Shown here: piece by piece, positions 1-11,858 of the stretch
Numbering within the stretch: the first letter of the stretch is position 1
Layout of the letters: each line of letters starts with the position of its first letter
DNA from: Mesodorylaimus sp. YZB2_4
Taxonomy: Eukaryota; Nematoda; Enoplea; Dorylaimida; Dorylaimidae
NCBI GenBank assembly: GCA_030248295.1
Contig: JASANH010000585.1
Span: 124,001 to 188,000 of the forward strand
Direction: 5' to 3'
DNA: 64,000 nucleotides
Made by a program: the position numbers and the translations under genes
Notes under the pieces: generated by a model
The model's database searches: none
What the model saw: only the letters and a program-made list of their open reading frames with translations
What the model was told of the DNA's origin: nothing

Positions 1-316
1 CTCGCCGCACTATGTATAGGATAGAACACGGCAAATCCATATACAAACCAGATTCATCCGCAAGCGAACCTACAGTAGATCCATAAAAAATAACTCGCAT
101 CCTCGCAACGCACCGCGCCTGACATGACTCCTGCTGCATATGCACAAGCCTAGCACAATCCCTGCTACTTGCATTACAAGAATAGAACTGCTCGAACCAC
201 AAACCAAGCCAAGTTTCCTAGCAAAGCGGACACTGCTATCTACAATTTGCTACACCGACCAGCTAGCCTTGCATCGCCGTCGTGCTCGTCATTATGGGCT
301 AAGGGTAGAACCAGAC
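1..316. other. Flank downstream of TP53INP-like gene
   Basis: This stretch lies 3' of the minus-strand TP53INP-like stop codon. It probably holds the 3' untranslated region of that gene. I see no further coding signal, repeat or RNA gene in it. Confidence 0.4.
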
Positions 317-1979
317 TCATTGGCACTTGCGATCATTGCACCTCCCAGCAGGATGATTCTTCATACGCCGTTTCCTCGGACTCGCACTGCTCTGAGCGGG
401 GGCCCACGCCATGGCGTTGATGCGGCGGGCGCGATTGGCCCCCATCTCCTTGGCTTTGTAGGCACGTTCAGCGCGTTGTTGCTTCTCCAACTCGGTTCGA
501 CGCGATGCCGTCACGGCCAATTCGGTTCCTAGCAACAGCTCCGCTACGTTGGTCGATTGACGCCGATGACGCGCAACGGTCTCGGTCGCCTTCGTCGTTG
601 TCTCCTCTTCCGGAATCGGTTGCGGCGGTGGCGTGGGGGCAGCGGCCATCGATTTCTGCATTTGATCAATTCCCTGAGCGATGGCGACCACATTGCGTCG
701 ACGTGATGGCTCGCACGAAATAATTCGGCCATAAACCGACATGCTGGGATGCTCGATGAGCAAATTCTCGAAATTGCTGGTTTCTAGCACCGTATTCAAT
801 GCTTCGCTATCCTCGACCCCGTCGCAGCTGCTCATCTTGCCTTTATCACCCGTTGGCAGCTGGGCTTCGGCCGCGCGTTTCTCTCGTTGAAAGCTCGCTG
901 TGAAACACGGCGGCGGGGTGAGGTTCCAACCGCGTTCACCCACCGACGGAGACGATTCACCCGACGACGCATCGACGGACGACGGCAGGACCAGGTCCAG
1001 CTCCACTGGAGCCGACATGGCCGCCGCCAGTTCCGATGACACGTGTTCATCTGAAAAAGCATCACCATTAGCCTCGAGTGCTCCTGGGATGACTGGGCCA
1101 GCCACCAGCATCGCCTAGCTAAACAGCTGCCTGCCCAGATCTCTTTGCATTGCAGAACTTGACGGGGCCTAAACTGCTGCATGGCTCAGCGCCCAGGTGA
1201 GTAGGTGGCCAACATGGTTCAGATCCACTCAGGGCCTCCTATCGACAGCTGCTGACTCGTCGTTTGCTTAGCTGTTCTGGTATCATTTAGTTTACCCATA
1301 CCAACACCGTCTGCTGTTCTTTGGACCCGGTCTATTGTCTGTCTATTCGAGAGGTGCCTGACTTGGCACTGGGCCATGTGCGCGGCCTTCCAATGACTAC
1401 AATTAGAGCAGACATAGACGCCGGTATCATCCCCGCCAGAGCAGACGGGACGGGCGTTTGACGAATGCACACGCATAAGGTGATTCAGCACAGAGACGGA
1501 GGACAATGCACAACCACTTGCATGTTGCTAAGAGACCCGTCTTCGAGTCAACTCATGACTGACTCGTGCAAGTAATGATCCCTTGCCAATCATCAATTGC
1601 TTGATCACATGAAATCCTCACATTCACCTAGCCCAACTAAATTTTTCTTTACGGGGGACTTGCGCGTCAAAACTAGCTCCCCACTCTAAACGACACACCC
1701 GATGCCGAAACCGGTCCCTGGGAGGCAGTTAGTTCTAGCCATCTGGCCCTTACCTGGGCGAAGGTCGACCATCAACCACTCGTCATCTTCTTCGTCCACA
1801 ATCTGCACACCATCTCCGCCCTTGGACGGCGTAGCAGGCGTCGATTGGTTTATTGCGTTATGTTGCTCGCCATCGAGCTTGTGACAGCAATTCTCCCGAC
1901 CAGCAGGAAGTGACACCGAGTCGAGCACTTCGGACGAGGGCGACTTACCGAATATGAAACCCGCCAAACCGTGCAGCAT
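317..1979 (-). CDS. TP53INP: TP53INP-like autophagy/transcription adaptor (two exons)
   Basis: This is a homologue of tumour protein p53-inducible nuclear protein (TP53INP1/2, also called DOR), a small adaptor that binds ATG8/LC3 proteins in autophagy and shuttles to the nucleus. Exon 1 is 1979-1754 and exon 2 is 1092-317, joined in phase 1 to give about 333 residues. Family marks are visible in order: an acidic LC3-interacting stretch EEDDEWLMVDL near residues 63-73 (Trp68 is the LIR aromatic), then WNLTPPPCFTA, then NLLIEHPSMSVYG, which matches the conserved second block of the family almost exactly. The C-terminal part is basic and unusually long compared with vertebrate proteins (about 220-240 residues). 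The start is the first ATG; an upstream in-frame TTG gives no similarity. A second possible acceptor 9 nt further into exon 2 would remove three residues. The family assignment is strong; which paralogue it corresponds to cannot be told. Confidence 0.88.
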
Positions 1980-2941
1980 CGTTTCGCTTTCTTTCAATAA
2001 TGCAAAAATAATTTATAATCAATGCGGAGAATATTATGAATAACCAAAGGGAGATCTGCAACAGCCAGTCATAGGCCACCTCGTACAACCAGCCCAAAGC
2101 CAACATAGCACATTTGGACCGAGACTGTTAGCTAAACCCAGCCACACCCGAGCTAGCTAGCTGGTCACCCGTCGACACAGGTCGATCAATCGGGTCGCTC
2201 TGAAACTATAAAATTCGACTGTCCGGCCCGGATCGTGTTCTGCTCTACATATCACGCGACACTAGCGACCGGCCCGACCAGTTGCCGTCAAGATGCTCGC
2301 GCACCGGAAACAATATTGCTAGGACGTCAGCGAATTGAAAGTAAAGAATGGAAAAACTTCAAAACGCTTCCTCGCCAGCGCGATGAACAGAGCTAGAGCT
2401 AAGTAAAATGACTTTCCGCTTCCTCCAACGAGTCTGTACCGACCAAGAGGAGAGCACGTTTGCTCAATGCTCTTTCGTTTCTCGGCCGCATATGAAATGG
2501 TAACGATCGTCGTTTCCACTTACGCACGCCCGTCCTTTCCCTGAGCACAAATCCCACGTCACACAAACCACCATATCCAATAGTAGACTAGGCGCGCTCG
2601 ACTGAAACAGCCTAGCCCCACTCGTCGTGCTCAGTCAGCTGATGAACGGACCTTGAACGTACTAGACGCCAGGCCCGGGCTGCAAAAACGCACGGCGGCA
2701 CAACACACGTCACATCAGCTGATCGATTCCGTTTCCAAGCCCACCCGCCACTGGCGCCGAGGAGCCTAGAAAACCAATATATAGAGCAGAGCCGGACCAA
2801 ACCGCACCGACATACGAATCGAACAAGCAACAATCGCATTGTTTACTCAAATATCACGCGCTGGCCAAGTACCAGAAAATCCCTCCAACTCACAAACACG
2901 CCGACAATGGGCCGAAGACACAATTACTCAGTCCCTCGACG
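1980..2941. other. Intergenic region upstream of TP53INP-like gene
   Basis: No coding exon is recognisable in this interval. It lies between the TP53INP-like start codon and the METTL17 stop codon, both genes reading minus, so it should contain the TP53INP promoter and 5' leader and the METTL17 3' end. Frames that are open here (for example 2612-2839 minus) show no family similarity. Confidence 0.4.
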
Positions 2942-4654
2942 TCATCTCTGGTCACGTGCTCCCGTGTCTAAATTACTCCCGTTCCCTAAATCCGCACTTT
3001 CTTCATCGTCCTCCTCTAACTCGTCTTCACTGCGGCTACTCTCCCGTTCCCCGTGGCTGGACTTCGGGCCGAGCTCGTAACTGCTGACCATGGGCAGCAA
3101 GTCTCCCCAAGAACTTTTCTTTACGAGTCGAAACTGCTTTCCACGCTCACTCGAAGCAGGGCCTTTATGAAAAGCCTTATCTTCCAGGACGCCGTGCGGC
3201 GAACACGTTTGGCACCAAATACAAGCCTTGCTCTTTCGAGGTTCACGAACGATCCTCGGCCATCGATCCGCCGCAGGGGGCGCGTATCCTTTTCGTAGTA
3301 TAACGAACGAAAACACTTCCTCTTCGGGCACTTCTTTGCCTCCCGATAATCGTAATGGGAAATATCGAACCGAGAAATTGCAAGGCGTCACATCCATCAA
3401 TCGGGGACACCCCATATCATGCGCACAAGGCGCAAACACGTGCCCGTGCGGCAATAAAGTCGCGAACTCCACGTCAGGGTATTTTTCACGTACCAGACGA
3501 AACTTTTCCGCTTCCGTTATGTCCTTCCGTTTCAAAATAAGTTCCACTTCCACCGGGTCCACATTCTTCTCTACCAAATCTGGTAATGCGTTACGATATA
3601 TTTCATAAGCGCCAGCCAAAATGTAATCTCGGGCTTCGATAATTGCTCTGAATCCGGCATTAGTGCCTCGTTCGATCAGCACCAGAAAGTCGCTCGTTTT
3701 CATCCACAGATTGGCCACAGTTCGCATTCTCTCTTCGTACGATGGCAACTCGAATAAACTGTACGCGCTGACGACCAAATCGTACTCTCGTTCATTGGTT
3801 GCTGGCAAAAATGATCTGAAGGTAACGTTGCGATGACCAGCTTCATTTTCGGCTACACCATCGCGAAGCAATAGACGAAAGAGATCAGCCATGTCTTCGC
3901 TGGGCTCTACGCATACGTATTCTTCCGATGACGCCGGCCAAGTCTTCTCCGTTGCGAAATATACCGTACCCATGCCAGAACCGAAGTCGAATACGTGCTT
4001 CGGTTTATAATCGGGTGCTCGTTTGACGATCTCATTCAGGACACGACGCAAGGCTGAATACTCCGGGGCAAATCGCAAAACGCAATAGGTCATACATTTC
4101 GAAGGACTATTGTATTCCATCGGTTTCCAATTGTAAATTGATGTTTTCAAACGTTGTTCAGATTTCTTTTGGATGCTTTCTTCGAGTTCTAACCGATCTT
4201 CCTCCGTTTCACAATTCTCCGGCGTCATTCCTTTCTTCGCCAACGATTGGCGCAGGCGTCGTTCGATGTCCGCTCGCAATTTTTGAATATCGTAGGATTC
4301 AATTGGCAGGCGTCGATTCATCATATGTTTTTCCAACGCCTTCGCTTGAGCCTTGTAAGTCCCAAGTGGTTCGCCTTTGATCAATACGCGCCCGATTGCC
4401 TTTTGAATATCCGTTTCTACCTTTTGCACAGAAAAGCCCATGACGCCTGGATGACGACGAAATTTGATTTTCTTCTCGTCAATTTTCTGATCAATATCTT
4501 TGATAATTTCCACATTATCGGGTTGAAATAGAAATGTTTGTGGAATTGGACGAGCACGCGACGAAAAATAGCGAATAAAAGGATAGGCGAGTTGAAAGGT
4601 CGAAGCACGAACATTACTACGGACCAAAACTGAACTAATAACACGAGGACCCAT
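2942..4654 (-). CDS. METTL17: METTL17 / Rsm22-type mitoribosome assembly factor (single exon)
   Basis: An uninterrupted 570-residue frame encodes the mitochondrial Rsm22/METTL17 protein, which binds the small mitoribosomal subunit during assembly. The N-terminus is basic and Ser/Arg-rich without acids, as expected for a mitochondrial targeting peptide. A Rossmann SAM-binding motif VFDFGSGMGTVYFA lies in the middle, followed by EPSEDM, where the acidic residue of strand 2 is expected. A cysteine cluster, CAHDMGC then a Cys nine residues on, and later CIWCQTC, fits the iron-sulfur ligands known in this family. The start chosen is ATG at 4654; the frame also runs upstream to 4699, but that part overlaps the PHPT1 coding end and begins with TTG. 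The gene is intronless here, unlike most neighbours, and starts only 23 nt after the PHPT1 stop codon. Confidence 0.9.
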   Translation of the reverse strand: MGPRVISSVLVRSNVRASTFQLAYPFIRYFSSRARPIPQTFLFQPDNVEIIKDIDQKIDEKKIKFRRHPGVMGFSVQKVETDIQKAIGRVLIKGEPLGTYKAQAKALEKHMMNRRLPIESYDIQKLRADIERRLRQSLAKKGMTPENCETEEDRLELEESIQKKSEQRLKTSIYNWKPMEYNSPSKCMTYCVLRFAPEYSALRRVLNEIVKRAPDYKPKHVFDFGSGMGTVYFATEKTWPASSEEYVCVEPSEDMADLFRLLLRDGVAENEAGHRNVTFRSFLPATNEREYDLVVSAYSLFELPSYEERMRTVANLWMKTSDFLVLIERGTNAGFRAIIEARDYILAGAYEIYRNALPDLVEKNVDPVEVELILKRKDITEAEKFRLVREKYPDVEFATLLPHGHVFAPCAHDMGCPRLMDVTPCNFSVRYFPLRLSGGKEVPEEEVFSFVILRKGYAPPAADRWPRIVREPRKSKACIWCQTCSPHGVLEDKAFHKGPASSERGKQFRLVKKSSWGDLLPMVSSYELGPKSSHGERESSRSEDELEEDDEESADLGNGSNLDTGARDQR

Positions 4655-4677
4655 TGTTGCTGACGAGTTGGTTAGAA

Positions 4678-5889
4678 CTAGTATCCGTCGTCCGACCAAG
4701 TAATGTTGTAGTCGGGATACTTCTTCTTCAGGATTTCCACCGACAGCGAGTGATCTGCCTTACCAAAACCCTGAAAAGCAAGAGCAAGATTGGAGTCACC
4801 ACGTGCTTGAATGCTAATACTGTATTCATGAATTGGCCAAAAGCAGGAGGCAAAACACCATCACTTAGGCAACATCGTAGTTATGTGTCTTGTCGACCGG
4901 GGGCCCGATCCGTTGGGTTTTGTCAACCCCAACCCTGATCTCTAAAAATTACGGGCGTGGTTGGGGTCCCAAAATGTGGCCTAACAATTAGATAATGTTC
5001 TTTAGCTAAGGGGCTTTCCATAAAGGGCGTCCATTAAAAAATTTGTCTTTCTGGCGCCCCTCCCCACCCCTATCCACTTCTCATCCAATTCGCCTTGCCC
5101 CTGGCAGCTAACGCTTTCCGCGTAAGTATTGCGCAAGTCATTCGCTAAAGATCCAATCGCGCAATCAGCTAGCGAGCCAAGCAGTCCGACAGGTAGCGCT
5201 CGTTGGCTAGTATACTCAACTCACACTTATTTGGGAAAATAAGTAACGTTCTCCATCATCCGCTAAAAGTATTCTGCACATGAACTATGCAATAGGGTCA
5301 AAAATTAAAACGCGACTAGATCCACCCCCTGGTTAGCAGTCGACCAACTGCGGGCCTCATGCGCGACACCCCGACCCCTACTGGGAATACCCTACCCCCG
5401 ACCCCGAGCAAACGCTACCTGTCGGGGCATTAGCCTGGTGCTACTGTACCATAAATTCTCGGTAGAATTTCAAAGGCAAAATCATGAAGCCATTTACGAG
5501 TAACAGAAAATGCATTCAGAGGGGCCCATCCCATCACTGCCCTAGTTTTACAGCAAAACTTGTTCCCTTACCGTAGAATATCCGAAAACCTTGATCGTTT
5601 TCTTCTCTGGTTCGTGAAGAATACGGCCACCTCCAGGACAATCGGTCTTAAATCCGGCAGCTTCGATGGCCGGTGTCACCTCGTCGTATATGTCAGCTAA
5701 AAAAAGTGATCGTAATTATCAAGCAAGTTTAGAGCTCAGATTTTGGGTTGTTTCCATACCGTGGTAATTACAGCGTGAATAACCTCGAACAATAAATTTC
5801 GAATTTTTCGACCCTTTCTCCACCACTTTGATCAAAATATATTTGAATCGCCCACTTGCATCGATATCAACGTCGGCGATTTTGTCCAT
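4678..5889 (-). CDS. PHPT1: 14-kDa phosphohistidine phosphatase (three exons)
   Basis: Exons 5889-5760, 5696-5572 and 4770-4678 join in frame to a 115-residue protein. It matches PHPT1, which removes phosphate from phosphohistidine in proteins such as ATP-citrate lyase and the KCa3.1 channel. Visible family features are [17 protein letters not shown] at the N-terminus, IVRGY, then NYHADIYDEV with the catalytic histidine (His43 here, His53 in human), CPGGGRI, VFGYS, and the C-terminal [14 protein letters not shown] that ends the protein as in human PHPT1. Its length is close to the usual 125 residues. Introns are 63 nt (intron 1) and 801 nt (intron 2). The last exon is followed after 23 nt by the METTL17 start codon on the same strand. 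Confidence 0.93.
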
Positions 5890-7361
5890 TAAATTCGATA
5901 GTCTGCTAGCAAAACGAGAAAATATTCTTGAACCCGTTTTGTCAAACTGATCTTCTCAATTCTATCATAAACAAACCCAGCCCAAACCAAGAACTGAAAC
6001 TGAATCTTATAATTACCATATCCGCACACTGGTTTTCACATACCTGAACATCGTCTCCTCTTAATCGTTAGCGCGAATTTCAAAATTTGTGTTGTACTCG
6101 TACAAAAATATAGTTCCAGAACACCTTTATTCTGTTTCCTCATTATTCTGCTGCTCGTTAACCTGTAATCTGTGACGCAACTCGTGCACAGACAGCTTCG
6201 TATTTGCAAAGGCGTCGTTGACTTGATACAGTATGTTTTATCGACCCAAATTGTCTTGGTTAGCAAAGCCATTCAGGGTCCCATATCAATATTCCCACGG
6301 CTGGCCGGGCAGTTCTCAACTTTAGTCTCAATTGCTGGCTGACATTATTACAATGCCGTCAATTGTATGCATAGCAAGGCAGTGTAGAGCAGGGCTAGTG
6401 TGCGAAGTGGTCTCGGTTGCGAGTGGGTGCATGCAGCAAGTCTGCATTTCCGGCTTGTTGACTTGTTCTAGCTTTCATTACGCTTGGCTCGAATAAAATG
6501 TTGTCGGGCGATTTATGGTCGTTCATTTTGCATTCGACATATCTTGTCGAATGGTTGCTAAGGGGGAATGGCTGGCCGTGTACTTGTTCCCATGCGAACG
6601 GTCGTTATTGACTGGCCCGTTTTTATTTTTGGCTCTCTTCCTTTTCCTTGGCTAGCGAGTCAGTCAGTCACTCTTCGACCGCTCGAGCCGAAACCCTCAT
6701 CCGCGCAATAGGTGTAATATAATTTAGTTTACCTTTGCGTAGTTTTCATTTCGCGTTTTTCGCCAAAGCCGCGCTGTTTTCGCTAAGTCATCGGCGTCAG
6801 GTGAGGTGTTTTTTGCTTTTCTTTGAACAAGGCGCGGTTTACTAGAATGCTTTGACCATCGATCGAGAATTGCGTGCAAAGCGGCGAATTGACCGTGGGC
6901 TGACGCGAAAATGAGATAAAGGCGTCGCCCTAAGCTCGCCAACAAGCTGCGGCACAGTCCGCTTTGCCAACGGCTCGCGCTTGATTCGTGGTCGACTTTT
7001 GTCTCCAGATCGTGGTGGTGATTATTTCCGGCGGAAGTGCAGCTTTTGCTCAGGTCGGTGGTTCCTGTTGACACCTGACGGCTCGGTTTTTAAAAGCGTC
7101 ACCTCGGCTTGTCGTACACTCTTGGCTTATTATTTACGCCGAGCTCGACATTCTCGTTACGCGAGGGACGTGCGTTCATTGGGACTTGATTAGTTCGTCG
7201 AGCCATTCGGCCACTGGCGCGCGTGTTTCTTCAGCTGTCTTGTACATAGAATAGCGGTGCACGGGTGCCACCAGCACCTGTTGATCGACGAGCTCCTCGC
7301 TTCAACATGGCCTAGTCAGTCCTACTGATTGCGAGCCGTCGAGGAGCGTTGATAGATTAGG
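5890..7361. other. Region between PHPT1 and aquaglyceroporin starts
   Basis: These two genes are divergent, so this 1.5-kb interval should contain both promoters and 5' leaders. A minus-strand open frame at 6724-7074 (about 116 codons) has no recognisable similarity and I do not call it a gene. Confidence 0.4.
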
Positions 7362-7368
7362 TATATAA
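7362..7368 (+). promoter_or_regulatory. Candidate TATA box of aquaglyceroporin gene 1
   Basis: The motif tatataa lies about 180 nt upstream of the aquaglyceroporin start codon, in the correct orientation. Assignment as a promoter element is inference from position and motif only. Confidence 0.3.
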
Positions 7369-7544
7369 CCAGTCTTATCACTTTTAAATCTTGTTTAGAT
7401 TTGGCCGACCCGGAACTGATCTTGTCAACAAAAAAGTTGACATATAAGAGAATAAACGATTGCCGCATCGAAGCTCGTCTTTCGACGGTCCGTTTTCAAA
7501 TTGGAAAATAAACCATTTGAATTGGTAAATCAACAAATTGGAAA

Positions 7545-9899
7545 ATGCCCTCGCCACCTCCGGTCGCCAGCGAAGATCAACAGCCGTTGAAGGGCGACAA
7601 AGACGCGAAAGCGGGTACGTACCGGTTTACATAATATGCCTTCGCTGGACTTTTTCTCCAGTCACTCGTCTGCGAACTTTGGCTACAGATGAGGTACAAA
7701 TGTTTGGAGTGGGGAACCTGGCGAACCAGCGAAAGTGGTTGTTTGCTTTCATGCAACAGGGCGCGTCCGCTTTTGTGTGAATTGAGTTGAAAACGGTGTG
7801 CAGATTTGTGGAAATTTGAAGGAATGCAACTGGAAAAGTAGGATTTTACAAGTGGCGTAACTAAGGCTCGACATGGCTTCGATACACCATGCTTTCATCG
7901 CAGTCCTGTTTGTGCTAGCTAGTACTCGTCTCTAAGCTTTGGTTAGGAAAAGAGCGATTTCGAATTGACCTCGCCATTGCTCGAATGCTATGTCTGAACG
8001 GTCGAAGGATAATCGTCGCGATCTATTGAAAGGGCTAGTCTTCCGACGGGGAAGGCCTAATTACAGCTCAGTCAATGTGGCCCTAGAGGACGAACGGGGT
8101 AATGCTAGGGGTTTTGTGATTCCTTTTTTGTCACTCACCATCTCACCGAATTCTACTGAAAGGGCGTAGAACAATTAGGTGCAGTTTCCCCTAAGATTCC
8201 TAGCTTTATTTTTTTAATCGTCATAAAGTGCATCCGTAAGATTCTTGAAGATGATAGCAGCTTGGCGTCCATCATCTAGGTCTCGTCTCGACCAGACAAA
8301 TCGAAACTAGGAGCTTTGGAATGAAACGATTTCTCGACTTATTGCACTCGGAGTTAAATTTTTATGTTCAGTTATTACTCGATATGTCTCTTGAGGGGTG
8401 GGAGGGGTTGGGTAATTAAAGATCGTTGTGAATTGAAGGACTATGATGTGTGATAAAATATTGATAGCCATCCTCCTCGTGCCAGGGCCTAGCGGCAGGG
8501 CGAAAATGGTAAACGCATCAACAAACCGTGGGTGTGGGCGGAGTAGTAACTTCTGAGACTGATCGAGAGTGTTCGCAAGTTGACTGACGTTTTTGACGAG
8601 GTGTCTTGTGTGATGTGCTTTGAGGGGGTACTGTTGGCTGTTTTCACCCGTCATTCATCCATCATATTTCTTGTCCAATGTTTCAGTATTCCTGCCTGAA
8701 GAACGTACGCCCCGTTTGTCGTGGCAACAAAAATTAGCAAAACGGTTGAAAATTCGAAATGAATTAGTTCGGTGTATTTTGGCCGAATTTCTTGGCACTT
8801 TTGTCTTGGTCGTAAGTTGGCAATTTATATGCTCGATGGCTGCTTATTTTATGCGCATTTTTCTAGGCTCTCGGTTGCGGTGCCTTAGCTCAAGCCACCT
8901 TGGGGTAAGCGTGGTTGGAGTTTCGCTGAGGAGGGTATAATTTTCATAGTCATTCATTTCAGAGGCAAGTACGGCGATGGCAATGTGGTTACAGTCATTT
9001 TGGGATGGGGTTTGGGAGTCGGTATGGGAGTGTATGTCAGCGGTGGAGCTTCAGGTAAGTGTCGAGGGATTCAAATGTTGCGATGTTTCTATATCGAGTG
9101 GACGTCATTTGCAGGTGGTCACATCAACCCGGCCGTTTCGACTGCCATGGCTTTGTTGGGTCGCTTGCCAGTGCTTAAAATGTTTTGCTATTGGTTGGGC
9201 CAGTATTTGGGGGCCATCTTCGGATCGTTCTGCGTCTATATAGTCTACTTTGGTAAGAGGGCTTGTCAGTGGATGCGAAGAGACTGCAATCTAAGCTTTT
9301 TATGAATTTAGATGGATTGAAAAACCTAGACAAAGGTATCAGGATTTCGCACGCTGATGCTAACGAAACGACGAAGGGGATGGTTACGGATGGCATTTGG
9401 GGAACCTTCCCGAAGGACCATGTCACCACTGAAGAATCGTTCGCTGATCAGGTAAATGGTTTGCATAATTGTACTTCGTCCTCGAATATACTGTATTATA
9501 TCTTAGATTTTCGGTACGTTGTTGCTGGTCCTGCTGGCCAGTGCCATCACGGACGAGCGTAATATGGGCGTGCCGAAAGGAATGGTCCCGCTGGTTCTCG
9601 GTTTCGCTGTGACGGGCATATTGACTGGATACGCCACGAACTGCGGTGCTGCTTTGAATCCGGCTCGCGATCTGGGGCCTCGCATCTTTACAGCTGTGGC
9701 TGGATGGGGCGTGGGACCCTTCTCGTAAGAGGTGTCGTGTTTGCGCTAGGATCCACTGTGACGATTATGTTTCGCTTTCAGGTTCAGGATGTGGTGGTGG
9801 GTGCCCGTGTTGGCTCCTCACATCGGAGCCATATTGGGCGCTCTGATGTACAACATCTGCGTGGGACTGCATTTGCCGGATCCTACTGAGACTCGATAG
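7545..9899 (+). CDS. Aquaglyceroporin 1 (AQP3/7/9/10-type, eight exons)
   Basis: Exons 7545-7614, 8687-8811, 8867-8904, 8963-9054, 9115-9252, 9312-9451, 9507-9724 and 9782-9899 join in frame to 312 residues. This is a six-helix MIP-family channel conducting water and glycerol-like solutes. The first half carries AEFLGTFVLV (helix 1), GCGALAQATL and the first pore motif GGHINPAV (about 109-116). The second half carries the motif NCGAALNPARDLGPR, with NPA near 252. The Asp after NPAR and the long loop between helices 3 and 4 are typical of aquaglyceroporins rather than strict water channels. Exon 1 encodes a hydrophilic cytosolic N-terminus (MPSPPPVASEDQ). Apart from an intron of 1072 nt after exon 1, introns are 51-62 nt. 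A paralogue with the same exon plan lies at 60.1-62.0 kb. Confidence 0.93.
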
Positions 9900-11229
9900 A
9901 CCCGACTTGATCGCGTAGAAAAGAACCCACGAATAATATGATAAACCTTATATTACGTTTTTTGTTTTTATTAAGGTTGAATCAATCGATGGTATGAGCT
10001 TTCGTAGGTTTTTGTGAAGGTGTAAGATGAAGTTTCGGTGTATTTTCCTAAAAGTGCTATCGTTATGTGGCAAATTTGCTGTTAGTTTGCATGGAACCTT
10101 TTTTCGGCCATTACATTTAATCTAGCCGCTAGGGTTTTGGTTAAAGTGTCTTTGATTTGGTGGCCGAGCATAATGCAAATGGAAATACATCTTTTCACGA
10201 ATCATCGGAAAGAGTTGGCTGAAGACATGATAGACTGGGCATGGCCAGAAGTGGGGCGGGGGCTCGATGTGCTAACTTGCACGTTTTGTGGGTTGTTGCC
10301 TTATAGAGTCATCCGATGAGTCCTCGACCAGCCGCCTTTGCTAATTCGCACGTTTTGTGTGCGTGCATTACGGCGCTGGGGCCTTATCAGTGATGATGTG
10401 CCATACACACATTGCACGAGTGCCTTGTCTCAATACCATTTATCTCCTCGAGTTAAAAACAAACGAGCGGCATTCCAAAAAAAGATGACTTTTTGTCAAG
10501 CCTATCAAAATCAGCACGCCTTGTTCTATTGCTTGTGGCACGTAGTCAGCTGCCTGCGGCTTCTAAATGATGTTATGGGAATTTTCGACTTCCGGCATCT
10601 GCTTAGAAGCCCTGTTTTTGTGTGCTTGGAAAAATGCTCTATGCCCGGTCGTTTGGCTTTGCTCGTTGATCATGGCTAAACTGAAAATGTCAAAAGAGGG
10701 CTTAGGGGGCTGCGTGAAAGCTGTGGGGTAGAGTCGCGGCTTGACACGTGCGCCAAGAGATGAAGAAGACACAGAGAGGGATGGAATGCGGATGCGCAGA
10801 AGGAAGGGATGCACAGGTGCTAGAGGAAGTCGTGGATCTTAGGGTGTAATAAAATGTTTATGTCGGATAAGCTGGTTTGTGGAGCGGACCTATGCACGGG
10901 ACTGTGCCTAAGCAGTCAGCTAATGTGCCTCGGCAGGAAGTCATAGGCGGCTACATTTCTGTTCAAGCACTGGACGTCCAGCACGTACAATGCCACCACA
11001 GTTAAAACCTGTGGCTCGTCCGAGGGCGAACTAGGACTAGCCAGAGGAAGTACCGAGCCAAAGAAGCGACCCGACGCAGTCCACGACACCTCGCATTGAG
11101 TTGGGCCGTGCTGGGCCAACGCATCACAAGGGCCGTTTAGACTCACAATCTGCCGGGGCAAGCGAGGCTCTGTCGGACCCGGGACCGATGTGTTCATAGA
11201 ACAGTTCATACAAGGATCTTAAGGCCAAT
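9900..11229. other. Downstream flank of aquaglyceroporin 1; no gene seen
   Basis: The first part is the likely 3' untranslated region of aquaglyceroporin 1 (AT-rich just after the stop). Short open frames occur on both strands but none shows a domain or splice-consistent continuation. Confidence 0.35.
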
Positions 11230-11425
11230 CCTTAACCGGTTCCTACTGTACAAACCAAACCAGCCTCTGGACCTCGCTCTACTGTAGGCCTACTGGTCGT
11301 GTCTGGCCGACTTAGGATAGGCGGGCCAGCTCCCTGAACGTGCACTGACAGGTGCAGGCAAGATATCCACGCCCTGTTACACAGTACAAGCAACGCACGG
11401 ACAGGTCATGGTGACATTTGACAGT
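11230..11425 (+). repeat. Dispersed repeat, copy A
   Basis: About 190 nt that recur in the same orientation at 16014-16200 with roughly nine in ten bases shared by eye. Shared landmarks include tctggcc-gacttaggatagg and ctccctgaacgtgcactgac. The edges are ccttaa at the left and gtgacatttgac at the right. No coding frame is conserved. It may be a short interspersed element or a piece of a longer element; copy number elsewhere is unknown. Confidence 0.7.
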
Positions 11426-11858
11426 AACATCAGAAACCGTACTTTTCTTTCCTCTTTCGCTTGCGTCCCTGCAAAGGGAAAACGGCATCATTATTTTCTA
11501 CAGGCACCTTTGCTTCCATGAACCACGGCTCCATCCAATATTTTAAGTCCAGAATGGCAGAAGAAACGAGAATCGGATATATTTGGCACGGTTATCAAAA
11601 TGATGGCGTGTTTGTGGGTGCTCGACTCGCACCGCGTTTCTATTGGAGACAAGAAAACTGAAATAAAAATAGAAAGTCTGCGTGAGCAATATACCACTGG
11701 AAAACTTGATCAGACTTCAAGCCTTGCTTAGGATCGGTAATCTTATGCATAAAAAGGATTTCGTCAGTTTCTGCAAAGCAAGCAACATCATGGAAGACAA
11801 AAACACGCCACGCAACCAAGTTTTGATCGAGAATCTTCGAGGCAGCCATCAGTTCGTG

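Noticed and set aside
4655..4699. 15-residue N-terminal extension of METTL17
   Set aside because: The extra codons begin with TTG and overlap the end of PHPT1; the ATG at 4654 starts a typical mitochondrial presequence.
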